Assembly (NCBI RefSeq): GCF_002751875.1
Contig: NZ_NMZM01000006.1
Coordinates: forward strand, 124,001 to 188,000
Reading direction: 5' to 3'
From: Oceaniglobus indicus
GTDB taxonomy: Bacteria > Pseudomonadota > Alphaproteobacteria > Rhodobacterales > Rhodobacteraceae
Length of the DNA stretch: 64,000 bases
A program made the position numbers and the translations under genes. Positions within the stretch are counted from its first letter, which is position 1. Each line of letters begins with the position of its first letter. Shown one piece after another: positions 1-7,609 of the stretch. Below the pieces are notes generated by a model. That model was not told the DNA's origin. It did no database searches and saw nothing but the letters and a program-made list of their open reading frames with translations.

Positions 1-310
1 GGACCCCGCCAAAGGACAGCGGATTGGGCCGCGCGATAGCGAAACAGATCAGGCCGCACGCCAGGGCCATCGCGATCAGCGGCACCCAGGTCTGCCAGGG
101 CGCCCGGTCCCACAGCGCCACATAGGGGGCACGGCCCGCCGCCACGATCACCCATGTCAGTGCCGCCAGCGACAGCGCGGAATAGGCCAGGGTGAACCCC
201 CGTCGCCCCAGAACCGCGACCAGGCGCGCCTTGACGGGCGGGCGCACCGGGACGCTGTGGGTGACGAAGAACACCGCCACCGCCAGCGCGAAACCGCCCC
301 AGCCGGTCAC
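1..310 (-). CDS. nnrU: NnrU family membrane protein (partial, N-terminal part)
   Basis: The gene runs off the left edge, so only about 103 N-terminal residues are seen. The start is a GTG that overlaps the stop of nnrS in a GTGA, so the two are translationally coupled. The translation has a hydrophobic start, then FFVTHSVPVRPPVKARL and later FTLAYSALSLAALTW and RPNPLSFGG, typical of NnrU/MAPEG-like integral membrane proteins. NnrU is known from denitrifiers such as Rhodobacter, where it sits with nnrS and is needed for nitric-oxide metabolism; its biochemical role is not settled. The neighbours (nnrS, truncated haemoglobin, nsrR) support a role in NO stress. Confidence 0.85.
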   Translation of the reverse strand, partial: MTGWGGFALAVAVFFVTHSVPVRPPVKARLVAVLGRRGFTLAYSALSLAALTWVIVAAGRAPYVALWDRAPWQTWVPLIAMALACGLICFAIARPNPLSFGGV

Positions 311-1506
311 GACTTGTTCGGCTTGGCGCGCAGCAGAAGCGGGCCATACAGCACCGCATAGCCGCCGAACGCCCCGATCCACAGCAGTGCCGCCAGTTCG
401 AGCATCGGCAGTTGCGGCAGCGCATTCGTGCAGATCCGCGCCAGGACCGACAGGATCATCATCACATAGAGCGCCACCGTTCCCGGCCCCGCCGTCAGGG
501 CGCGTCCGGTGTGGCCCAGCGTCGCGCGCGTCATCACCGCCAGGGTCATCATGCCGACCGCACCCGCCATCCAAAGATGTTGCGCCGCGGCGGCGCCGAA
601 GGTGTCGGGCGCCAGGATCGCGATGCCGAGGGCCAGCGCGCCCAGGGCAATGAAGGCATAGGCAACATGCAGCACCCAGACCAGGGGTTCGCTGCGGACG
701 TGCCAGCCGCACCACCGCGCCAGCCGCGCCGCCTGCAACAGCCCCATGACGACCAGGGCGACACCGGTCAAAGGATGCGACGGCACCCCGACCCAGAGAA
801 CCAGCGCCGCAATGCTGAACAGCATCACCGCCTTGTCGAACCGCTGCATCGGCGGGGCGGGGCGCGCGGCGTGTTTCTGCGTGACCAGCCAGTTGCGCGT
901 GAACGAGGGCACGATCCGCCCGCCGATCAGGCTGATCATCATGATCACCGCGCCCAGGCCCAGGCGCACGCCGATCCCTTCCGCCGCGACGTGACCACCG
1001 GCGGCGTCGATGTGAAACAGGGCGTTGGCCAGGGTGAACACCGCCAGAAGCCCCAGCACCGGCAGGTTGCGCCAGTTCTTGCCGACGACGATTTCACGCA
1101 GGATCACGGCGCCCAGGACAACCGGGAACAGCAGGTCGATACCCGCGGCCAGACCAGCGGGAAGATCGGCCGACACGGCAATGGCCAGCCGCCCGGCCAG
1201 CCACAGCACCGCCAGGCCGCCGAGCGCCCACCCCGTCACCGGCAACCGCCCGGTCCAGTTGGGCACCGCCGTCAGAAGAAAGCCAGCGATGATCGCGCCC
1301 AGCGTGCCGAACAGGAATTCGTGGGCATGCCACGACACCGGATCGAACGCCGTCGGCAGTTCCAGCGCCCCCGCCAGAACCGAAACCCAGCCCGCCATCG
1401 CCAGCGCCGCCCAGGTTGCGCCGCCCAGAAAGAACGGCCGGAAACCATAGGTCAGAATCGCCGGACCACGCCAGGCGCGCATCTGTTCTGCCGTGCTTGT
1501 CGCCAT
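307..1506 (-). CDS. nnrS: NnrS family haem-copper membrane protein
   Basis: A 399-aa polytopic protein with about 12 hydrophobic segments and the family's typical opening (ILTYGFRPFFLGG). It also has the conserved WHAHEFLFG and the late HLWMAGAVGMMTLAVMTRATLGHTG, whose histidines are likely haem or copper ligands. NnrS proteins are known to bind haem and copper and to protect against nitrosative stress. The start is preceded by AAGGAG. It is followed by nnrU with a 4-bp overlap, and preceded on the same strand, 94 bp away, by a truncated haemoglobin gene. The cluster lies divergent from nsrR and is probably under NsrR control. Confidence 0.93.
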   Translation of the reverse strand: MATSTAEQMRAWRGPAILTYGFRPFFLGGATWAALAMAGWVSVLAGALELPTAFDPVSWHAHEFLFGTLGAIIAGFLLTAVPNWTGRLPVTGWALGGLAVLWLAGRLAIAVSADLPAGLAAGIDLLFPVVLGAVILREIVVGKNWRNLPVLGLLAVFTLANALFHIDAAGGHVAAEGIGVRLGLGAVIMMISLIGGRIVPSFTRNWLVTQKHAARPAPPMQRFDKAVMLFSIAALVLWVGVPSHPLTGVALVVMGLLQAARLARWCGWHVRSEPLVWVLHVAYAFIALGALALGIAILAPDTFGAAAAQHLWMAGAVGMMTLAVMTRATLGHTGRALTAGPGTVALYVMMILSVLARICTNALPQLPMLELAALLWIGAFGGYAVLYGPLLLRAKPNKS

Positions 1507-1600
1507 TTCATGTCTCCTTCATGCCGGGCGCGCCGGATCGAAAATGTTGTTCTGGGGATGGGTCGCACATGTCGCGCCTGTCGTCCAACCGGCGGTCCGC

Positions 1601-2005
1601 TCAGCCGCCCAATCGCGGGACGCCGCCCAGGGCGCCTTGCGGCTCCAGTCCGAAGCTCAGGCCGCGGGCGATCCGGTGGGCCAGCGCCGACCAGCCCTGG
1701 GCCAGCGGTGCCGGAAGTTCACGTTCCAGCACCGTGTCGAACAGGCCCAGCCAGACGGGGAAATGCCCGACCTCCACGTTGCCCGCCGCCTTGTGGACCT
1801 GCATCGGATTGCCGTCATATGTCCGCTGAAGCAACAGGGCATTGCGCCAGAACCGGCCGATCTTTTCCTCGTGGGCGGGCCAGTCATGCACATGGGCGGC
1901 AAACACCGGGCCCAGAACGGGATCGGTCCGCGCGGCCTGATAGAACCGCGCCACCACGCGATCGATCTGTTCCTCGGTGACGGGGATTCGCGGCGGCATC
2001 GTCAT
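1601..2005 (-). CDS. Group III truncated haemoglobin
   Basis: A 134-aa protein, the usual size for truncated globins. It matches the group III pattern: FYQAARTDPVLGPVF near the N-terminus, W-x-x-H-x-x-K-I-x-x-FW (WPAHEEKIGRFW), then a GHFPVWLGLFDTVL segment whose His is the likely proximal haem ligand. These globins bind O2 and NO and often serve in NO detoxification. The chosen ATG at 2005 overlaps the stop of the upstream 51-aa gene in an ATGA; a second ATG lies two codons further in. The neighbours nnrS, nnrU and nsrR fit an NO-scavenging role. Confidence 0.9.
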   Translation of the reverse strand: MTMPPRIPVTEEQIDRVVARFYQAARTDPVLGPVFAAHVHDWPAHEEKIGRFWRNALLLQRTYDGNPMQVHKAAGNVEVGHFPVWLGLFDTVLERELPAPLAQGWSALAHRIARGLSFGLEPQGALGGVPRLGG

Positions 2006-2157
2006 ACGGCGACGATCCACACGACGGCCAGGCTCACCACCAGATAGACAAGCGTGTTGACCAGCCACCGAAGCATGCCGGCTTCGCCCTCGGGGTCAAC
2101 GCCCAGACGCTCGCACACCTTGGTTCCGGGCCACAGGATCGCTTCTGAAACTGTCAT
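2002..2157 (-). CDS. Small single-pass membrane protein (51 aa), NO cluster
   Basis: A short reading frame of 51 codons starting at an ATG preceded by AAGGAGAGG at ideal spacing, and ending in a TGA that overlaps the haemoglobin start (ATGA). The protein has a soluble N-terminal half (MTVSEAILWPGTKVCERLGV) and a C-terminal hydrophobic helix (LVNTLVYLVVSLAVVWIVAV). The ribosome-binding site, the coupling and the protein-like composition make it very likely real. It would be the first gene of the NO-response operon. I do not recognise a named family; it may anchor or assist the globin or NnrS at the membrane, which is inference only. Confidence 0.75.
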   Translation of the reverse strand: MTVSEAILWPGTKVCERLGVDPEGEAGMLRWLVNTLVYLVVSLAVVWIVAV

Positions 2158-2206
2158 CGCGCCTCTCCTTAATAAGTATTCCGGGTGCGCATTATCTATC
2201 GCTTTT

Positions 2207-2230
2207 AATTACGCATTGTAAATGATAATT
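2207..2230. promoter_or_regulatory. Candidate NsrR operator
   Basis: An imperfect palindrome lies between the divergent NO operon and nsrR: arms AATTA and TAATT flank a core CATTGTAAATG. The core matches the CATT-N3-AATG centre of the known gammaproteobacterial NsrR consensus. Its position, ending 8 bp before the nsrR start, suits autorepression, and it could also control the divergent operon. No experiment is implied. Confidence 0.5.
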
Positions 2231-2238
2231 ATCCGCCC

Positions 2239-2691
2239 ATGCAACTCGACAAGTTCACAGATTATGCCCTGCGCATCCTGACGACACTGGCGGTGCGCGA
2301 TCCCGCGCGCGTGCCAACCTCGGAGATCGCGGCGATTTTCGGCGTCTCGGAAAACCACCTGTCCAAGATCGCCACCCGCCTGGGGCGTGAAGGCTTTGTC
2401 AGGTCCGAACGCGGGCGCGCAGGCGGGCTGACCCTGGCCCGGCCGGCCAGCGAGATCACCATCGGCGCGGTGGTGCGCGCCCTGAAACAGGAAAGCCCTG
2501 TGGTCGAGTGCTTTGGCGACGACAAGTCCTGCCTGATCCTGCCCGCCTGCGGGTTGCGCACCCCCCTTCAGGAAGCGGGCGAGGCGTTTTTCGCGACGCT
2601 GGACAAATACACCTTGGCGGATGCGACACGCGCCCGTCGGGCGCTTGGCGATCTGTTGACGCCGGACGCCGCCGCCACCAAGCCGGCATAG
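2239..2691 (+). CDS. nsrR: NsrR, Rrf2-family nitric-oxide-sensing repressor
   Basis: 150 aa with an Rrf2 winged helix at residues 1-80 (MQLDKFTDYALRIL; SENHLSKIATRLGREGFV; RGRAGGLTLARPASEI). It has three cysteines, C91, C98 and C104, in ECFGDDKSCLILPAC, the Fe-S ligand pattern of NsrR rather than IscR. Asp8, the fourth ligand known in Streptomyces NsrR, is also present. NO destroys the cluster and relieves repression. It is divergent from the small membrane protein, globin, nnrS and nnrU genes, its likely regulon. Confidence 0.92.
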   Translation: MQLDKFTDYALRILTTLAVRDPARVPTSEIAAIFGVSENHLSKIATRLGREGFVRSERGRAGGLTLARPASEITIGAVVRALKQESPVVECFGDDKSCLILPACGLRTPLQEAGEAFFATLDKYTLADATRARRALGDLLTPDAAATKPA

Positions 2692-2781
2692 CAAGCGGCA
2701 ACCGGGGCGCCATCGGCCCCGCCCAAGCGGCGCCCCCCTGCCCGACGGCACGTTGCTGTCAGGCAGGGCGCACCGCGCCGG

Positions 2782-4236
2782 TCAGCTGGCCGCCCGCAGC
2801 CCGGCGCGGGTTTCGGGCGTCTCGAGCGCGTCGTTCAACGCGCGGAATTGCGCGCGGGCCTCTTCGCGCTTGCCGCTGTTCAGATAGGCATAGGCGCGCA
2901 TCACGGCCAGGTCCCGGCGCAACCCGCCCTGCAACTGCTCGAGCGCGTCGAGATAACGGATGGCCGCCGGAAACTCCTTGCGCTCATAGGCCGCCACGCC
3001 GCGCTGATCGAGGATGATGATCTCGACCTCCTTGCGTTGCTTGGTGGTCAGGTTGGTCGCCGCCGCAATCTGTGCGGCATCGTTCGTCATGTTGCGGTTC
3101 AGCAACGTCAGCGCGAGGCCGAACCGTGCATCGCGGGTCACATCGGCGCCAAGCCCGCCTTCGGCAGCGGCGGTGAAATACCCCATCGCCTCAAGCGGAC
3201 GGTCCATGTTGTAGGCGCACCACGCCCGTTCATAGGCAAGGTCCAGCGATCGGGGCCGGGCGGATGCCGCCAGGCATTGGACAAAGTTGCCGGCTTCCTT
3301 GGCCGCACGGGTGCGCGCCACGCGGCCGTCACCGCTGTTCGGCAGTTGCAACGGCGAGGGTTCGGCGTGGCGGACGGGTGCCGCCATCGGCGCCGCCGGG
3401 GCGGGTTGCGCCGCGGCGCGGGGCGGCTCGGGCTGTCTTGCGGGGGCCGCCTGTCGCACGGGGGCCGGCATGGCGGCGGTAGCCGTGCGCGCGGCACCGC
3501 GGCCGCGACCGGCCAGAAGCCGCTGGTTCAACTGCTCGAAGGTCGATGCGCTGGCCGGGAAGCGCCGCGCGGCGGTCTGCGTCAGACGGGTCAGTTCAGC
3601 GTCGGAGGTCACCGCCTCGGCCTTTTCGATGGTGGCGACGATTTCGGACTGGTTGGTGCAGGTCTTGACGATCTGTTCATAGGTGGCCAGCGCGCGTGCC
3701 GATCGCCCCGCGGCCGCTTCCAGTTCGGCCAGGCTCCAGGCGTTGTTGACGCGGTCACAGCGGAACAGTTCGGGAACCTGCTTGCCCGCCCTTGCCGCCG
3801 CCGACACGTCGCGCGTATCGACGGCCGCATCGAACGCGGCCTGCCCTTCCGCCAGTTCGATCTGGCGCGCCATGTCGGCGGGCATCTGCCAGTCGGGATA
3901 GCGCGCCCTGGTGCGTTGCAGCACCCGGCGCATGCCTTCGATGTCGCCCCGCCCCAGACGCATGTAGATCTCGGCGATCTCGTCGGTCGGCTCGGTGGCG
4001 ATGGTGCGCAGGTCGCTCAGATCCTGCGGCGGTGTCCAGCCCGGAAACTCGGTCTGGAGGCGGCGGATCTCGGCGTTGATGGCGCTGGTTTCATTCTGCT
4101 GCACATAGAACCGCAGCGCCCGCAGGTCTTCGTTGCCCGGCGCCGATTGCGCATGGGCCATTGACGATGCGGACAGCGCCCCCACGATCAGGGACGCGCA
4201 TGCAAGCGGGCGGAGAAACGAGAAAGAACAGTTCAT
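2782..4236 (-). CDS. Exported repeat-rich (TPR-like) protein of the cellulose operon
   Basis: 484 aa from the ATG that overlaps the preceding cellulase stop (ATGA). A Sec signal peptide is visible (LACASLIVGALSASSMAHA). The mature part has helical repeats with recurring elements such as LQTEFPGWTPPQDL and LQRTRARYPDWQMPADM, a Pro/Ala-rich linker around residues 250-295, and C-terminal TPR-like segments (FGLALTLLNRN; AVMRAYAYLNSGKREEARAQF). It is the last gene of the bcs operon. It could be the TPR scaffold part of a BcsC-type exporter, but I see no 16-strand outer-membrane barrel, so the secretion role is inference. Confidence 0.7.
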   Translation of the reverse strand: MNCSFSFLRPLACASLIVGALSASSMAHAQSAPGNEDLRALRFYVQQNETSAINAEIRRLQTEFPGWTPPQDLSDLRTIATEPTDEIAEIYMRLGRGDIEGMRRVLQRTRARYPDWQMPADMARQIELAEGQAAFDAAVDTRDVSAAARAGKQVPELFRCDRVNNAWSLAELEAAAGRSARALATYEQIVKTCTNQSEIVATIEKAEAVTSDAELTRLTQTAARRFPASASTFEQLNQRLLAGRGRGAARTATAAMPAPVRQAAPARQPEPPRAAAQPAPAAPMAAPVRHAEPSPLQLPNSGDGRVARTRAAKEAGNFVQCLAASARPRSLDLAYERAWCAYNMDRPLEAMGYFTAAAEGGLGADVTRDARFGLALTLLNRNMTNDAAQIAAATNLTTKQRKEVEIIILDQRGVAAYERKEFPAAIRYLDALEQLQGGLRRDLAVMRAYAYLNSGKREEARAQFRALNDALETPETRAGLRAAS

Positions 4237-5360
4237 ATCGGCACACATTCCGGTGTGGCGGTGATCTGGGCGATCAACGCCATGAGGTGAAGGGTTGCAG
4301 GGTAATAGGCCTGGTCGCGGGTGCGGTAAAACGGAATGGCCGATCCCGGCACGTCCGAGGCGGCACATTCGGCCAGGGCGGCCACCGCGCTGTATCCGAC
4401 ATGGTGACTGGCCTCGATCACATCGCCGTTGCGCGGGTCGAACACGGTGGCATAGGGCGCGCTGTCCGACGTCGACGGGCGCGTGGCCGTCGCGCGGCGA
4501 TAGGCGCGCGCCTGCATCGTGACGGCGGGGTGATCCGATTCGCCCGACCAGATCAGGAACAGGGCGACGCGCAGTGCCTCGTATCCGTTGCGTTCCTCGC
4601 GGTCGTCGGGGATTTTCATGCCATCGGGCGTGATCTCGACCCAGTCGGGCACCAGGCCCTCGCGCGCCAGGGCCGCCATGATCGCCGCACCGTCCGCCGC
4701 ACAGGTCGCAAGCGCGCGCGCCCCGGTGGCACGGGCCACGTCACGCATGGCACGGGGCATGTAATAGGACGGGTTGATCACGATGCCGCCGTCACGCTCG
4801 AATCCCTGCGCCGCCGGCTTCAGCACCAGGCGCCCCGACCCATCGGGCGATTCCGTCACGCAGGCCGCCACCAGGTCGTTGGCGATGGCGCGGGCGCGGT
4901 CCATCAGCGCCGCATCGCCGTCCCGCTGTCCGCGCGTCACCAGCGCCCAGGCATAGAACAGGTCGCCGTCGCTGGCGTTGTTGCGGTCGGGCACCGCGCC
5001 GGTCACCCCGGGCAGCCAGCGCCACGCCAGAAGCGCGTCCGAGCGGATCGCCAGGTTGGTTTCGGTCCAGCCATAGATCGCGTCGAACGCCGCATCATCG
5101 CCGAACAGCGCCGCCAGATACAGGCCATAGCCCTGGCTTTCCGAATGACTGGCGCCCTGTTGCAGGGCGTCGATCACCCGGCCGCTTTCGTCCAGATACG
5201 CCGCCTTCCACGCCGCCCAGGGCGCCGCCAGCGGGTTGCCCGGCCCGTTCATCGGGCCCTCGGCACCGGTGGGCGGGGTTTGCGCCCATCCGGTGGATCC
5301 GAAGGCGGCGAAGGTCACGGAAAACGCGCCGAGTCGCAGTAGCATGTCGCGTCGGTTCAT
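4233..5360 (-). CDS. bcsZ: Periplasmic endo-glucanase, glycosyl hydrolase family 8 (BcsZ-like)
   Basis: 375 aa from the ATG overlapping the bcsB stop (ATGA). It opens with NRRDMLLRLGAFSV followed by a hydrophobic stretch ending at WAQ, a signal peptide that may be Tat-type. GH8 hallmarks are present: the catalytic-acid region SHSESQGYGLYLAALFGD and the aspartate motif ASDGDLFYAWAL, then NPSYYMPRAM. GH8 enzymes cut beta-1,4-glucan, and in cellulose operons trim or edit the nascent polymer. It sits between bcsB and a TPR-like exported protein. The frame stays open further upstream, but that part overlaps bcsB and is not protein-like. Confidence 0.9.
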   Translation of the reverse strand: MNRRDMLLRLGAFSVTFAAFGSTGWAQTPPTGAEGPMNGPGNPLAAPWAAWKAAYLDESGRVIDALQQGASHSESQGYGLYLAALFGDDAAFDAIYGWTETNLAIRSDALLAWRWLPGVTGAVPDRNNASDGDLFYAWALVTRGQRDGDAALMDRARAIANDLVAACVTESPDGSGRLVLKPAAQGFERDGGIVINPSYYMPRAMRDVARATGARALATCAADGAAIMAALAREGLVPDWVEITPDGMKIPDDREERNGYEALRVALFLIWSGESDHPAVTMQARAYRRATATRPSTSDSAPYATVFDPRNGDVIEASHHVGYSAVAALAECAASDVPGSAIPFYRTRDQAYYPATLHLMALIAQITATPECVPI

Positions 5361-7609
5361 CTTTTCCGCGCTCCTCTTGTCGAGACGATGAAGATCAGGG
5401 CCAGGCAAACGGAAAGGAATGTCAGCGCCAGCAGGGTTGTGCCGAACAGAAGCGGCGACCACGACGCATAATTGCCGGCGACACGATGGAAGTTCGCGAT
5501 GGTCAGCGGCTCGTCGAGGTTTGGGGGGCGCGATGCCGGCTGCCAGTTTTCCCAACGCCCTTCGGGATCGAGGATCGCCAGGCGGCCGCGCGGCCCCTCG
5601 GGCGAAAGGCGCGCCTGCGCCAGAACGGCGGCAAGCCGGCGTGCGTCGACATCGGGATCGGCCATCAGCCAGACCGATTCCGGGGCTTCGGCGTCGGGAA
5701 TGAACAACACCGCCTGCGCGCTGCGCCCCGCCAGCCATGTTTCCAGCGGGCCGTCACCGGGCACCGCCAGCCGGGCGAACCATGCGGCGGCCGCCTGAAT
5801 GCCATCCTTCGCCTTCTGGATGGTGCCGCGCGTTTGCGCCACCGGCGGGGTTTCGGCGTCGGCGGTTTCGCCCGACGGCTCCAGCGGCGCGACGGTTTCG
5901 GGCAGCAGGCGGATCAGGTCGCGCCGTCCGATCCCCAGATCGGTCAGGTCCAGACCTTCCAGCGTGCGGACATTCGTCACCGTCAGGCTGGCCGCCTCGG
6001 CCCGCGTGGTGCCGTCGATCGGACGAAAGGCAGACGCCAGACGTTCGAGAAGCCGGCCGGCGGGCAGGTCTTCCATCTCGCCCGACACCGGCTGAATCTG
6101 GTCGAACCGCAGGGTCGCCAGGGGATCGGACAGGTCGATCTGGCGCATTTTCGGCGATTCCGGCACCCGCAGCGCCGATCCCGGCCCGATGCTTACCAGC
6201 GGGCCGGTGCCGGCGAGACAGGGCAGATCCGGCGGATCACCCGGCACGATCGTCACGAAGGTCAGTGCATTGGCGCCCGGCCGCATCAGGCGGGCCGGGA
6301 AATCGATGTCCAGCGTCGGCAGCGTCCGCCCGCCGCTGACATCCAGCGGCAGCAGCCGCACCGTTTCACCGTTGACCTTGACCAGCATCAGCGCGCCTTC
6401 GGGCAGATCGTCCGCGAACGCGTAATTCAGGCTCAGCCGGGCCTTCTTGGCCGTGAGGATCAACCAATCGCGGGGCAGCAGGAACTCGACCGGCTGTTCG
6501 GTATAGCGGTTGAATGCGTCGGTCCGCTCGAACCCCAGGTCGGCCAGGGTCATGGGCGTGCCCGGCACCAAGGTGGCAAGGTTGGCCACCGGTTCGGGCG
6601 TCGGCAGGAAGGGCGCGATGTCGGGATAGGTGCCATCGTATCCGACCGTCAGCAACAGGACCAGGGCCCCGTCGGCACCGCGCCGCACGCTGGCCGCGGG
6701 CGTTGCGCCGGACAGGACCGTGATGCGCGCCACCTGTGACGGACCTTCGGCAACGGAATGGAACGGTTGCAGATCCATTTCGACCGGCGCCCCGGGCCGC
6801 AGCCCCGACAGGCGCGGGGTCAGCGCGACCAGGATGCCGGCATCCTCGGGATTGGCCAGCCGCACGGGCAGATTGCCCGATTGCGCCATCTGCGCGCCCA
6901 GCGCCAGGCGCAACCCGAGGGGATCGGGCGGCAGATCCGCCGCGGCCATACGCACGCCGCTGGCGTCGGTATCGATTTCGGTCCAGACGGCAAAGGTCGC
7001 TTCGGGACCACAGAAGATGCGGTGGCCGTGCTGCACCGTGATCCGGATGTCGTTGCGCCCCGGCACCAGCAGGTTGGCGGGCAGCAGGACGGTTTCGAAA
7101 CCCTCGAAGGCATCCGGCTGAATCTGCGGCAGGTCGGTGCCGTTGACGCGAACCGTCAGGTGCGATTCCTGGGGCAGAACGTTGATGGCAACCCGATACG
7201 AGATCGCCAGGTCACGCGGCAGCGCGTAATCCGGCAGATCGATGGTGAAATCGGCGTGCTGAACTTCGCCGGTCAGCCGCACGATGCTGTCCAGCGACGG
7301 GCGGGCCGGCGCAAGCGGCAACAGCGCCGGCTGATCGGTGGTGACAGCGGGGGCATCGCCCGACCGGTTGAACGCCGGCAATGTCAGCGCGTCGTCGGGC
7401 ACCACGTCCAGCGTCGTGGGTGCCACGTCGGGAACCGGGGCGGGCGCCGGGCTTGGGCCGTCGTCCTGTTCGATCGCGAGGTCCAGCACCGGCGCAAGGT
7501 CGATGGTCGGAACGTCCGCGGGCGACTGCGCCGCCACGGGCGCCCAGACCACGGCACCGATCAGCGTCGTGGCGATCAGCAGGGGGCAGCGGAGGAAAAA
7601 CACGCTCAC
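5357..7609 (-). CDS. bcsB: Cellulose synthase periplasmic subunit BcsB
   Basis: About 750 aa from a GTG that overlaps the bcsA stop (GTGA), the same coupling used between the next genes. It has a signal peptide (LLIATTLIGAVVWAPVAAQ), two carbohydrate-binding/flavodoxin-like modules, and a C-terminal membrane anchor (LFGTTLLALTFLSVCLALIFIV). BcsB motifs include ALPRDLAISYRVAINVLPQ, VRVNGTDL, LLVPGRNDIRI and FNRYTEQPVEFLLPRDW. BcsB is known to guide the growing glucan through the periplasm and is needed for BcsA activity. An in-frame ATG 36 bp upstream lies inside bcsA and is less likely to be used. Confidence 0.92.
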   Translation of the reverse strand: MSVFFLRCPLLIATTLIGAVVWAPVAAQSPADVPTIDLAPVLDLAIEQDDGPSPAPAPVPDVAPTTLDVVPDDALTLPAFNRSGDAPAVTTDQPALLPLAPARPSLDSIVRLTGEVQHADFTIDLPDYALPRDLAISYRVAINVLPQESHLTVRVNGTDLPQIQPDAFEGFETVLLPANLLVPGRNDIRITVQHGHRIFCGPEATFAVWTEIDTDASGVRMAAADLPPDPLGLRLALGAQMAQSGNLPVRLANPEDAGILVALTPRLSGLRPGAPVEMDLQPFHSVAEGPSQVARITVLSGATPAASVRRGADGALVLLLTVGYDGTYPDIAPFLPTPEPVANLATLVPGTPMTLADLGFERTDAFNRYTEQPVEFLLPRDWLILTAKKARLSLNYAFADDLPEGALMLVKVNGETVRLLPLDVSGGRTLPTLDIDFPARLMRPGANALTFVTIVPGDPPDLPCLAGTGPLVSIGPGSALRVPESPKMRQIDLSDPLATLRFDQIQPVSGEMEDLPAGRLLERLASAFRPIDGTTRAEAASLTVTNVRTLEGLDLTDLGIGRRDLIRLLPETVAPLEPSGETADAETPPVAQTRGTIQKAKDGIQAAAAWFARLAVPGDGPLETWLAGRSAQAVLFIPDAEAPESVWLMADPDVDARRLAAVLAQARLSPEGPRGRLAILDPEGRWENWQPASRPPNLDEPLTIANFHRVAGNYASWSPLLFGTTLLALTFLSVCLALIFIVSTRGARKR

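Noticed and set aside
1507-2238. FNR/NnrR-type site (TTGAT-N4-ATCAA) controlling the NO genes
   Set aside because: No such palindrome is present; the NsrR-like site is the better candidate.
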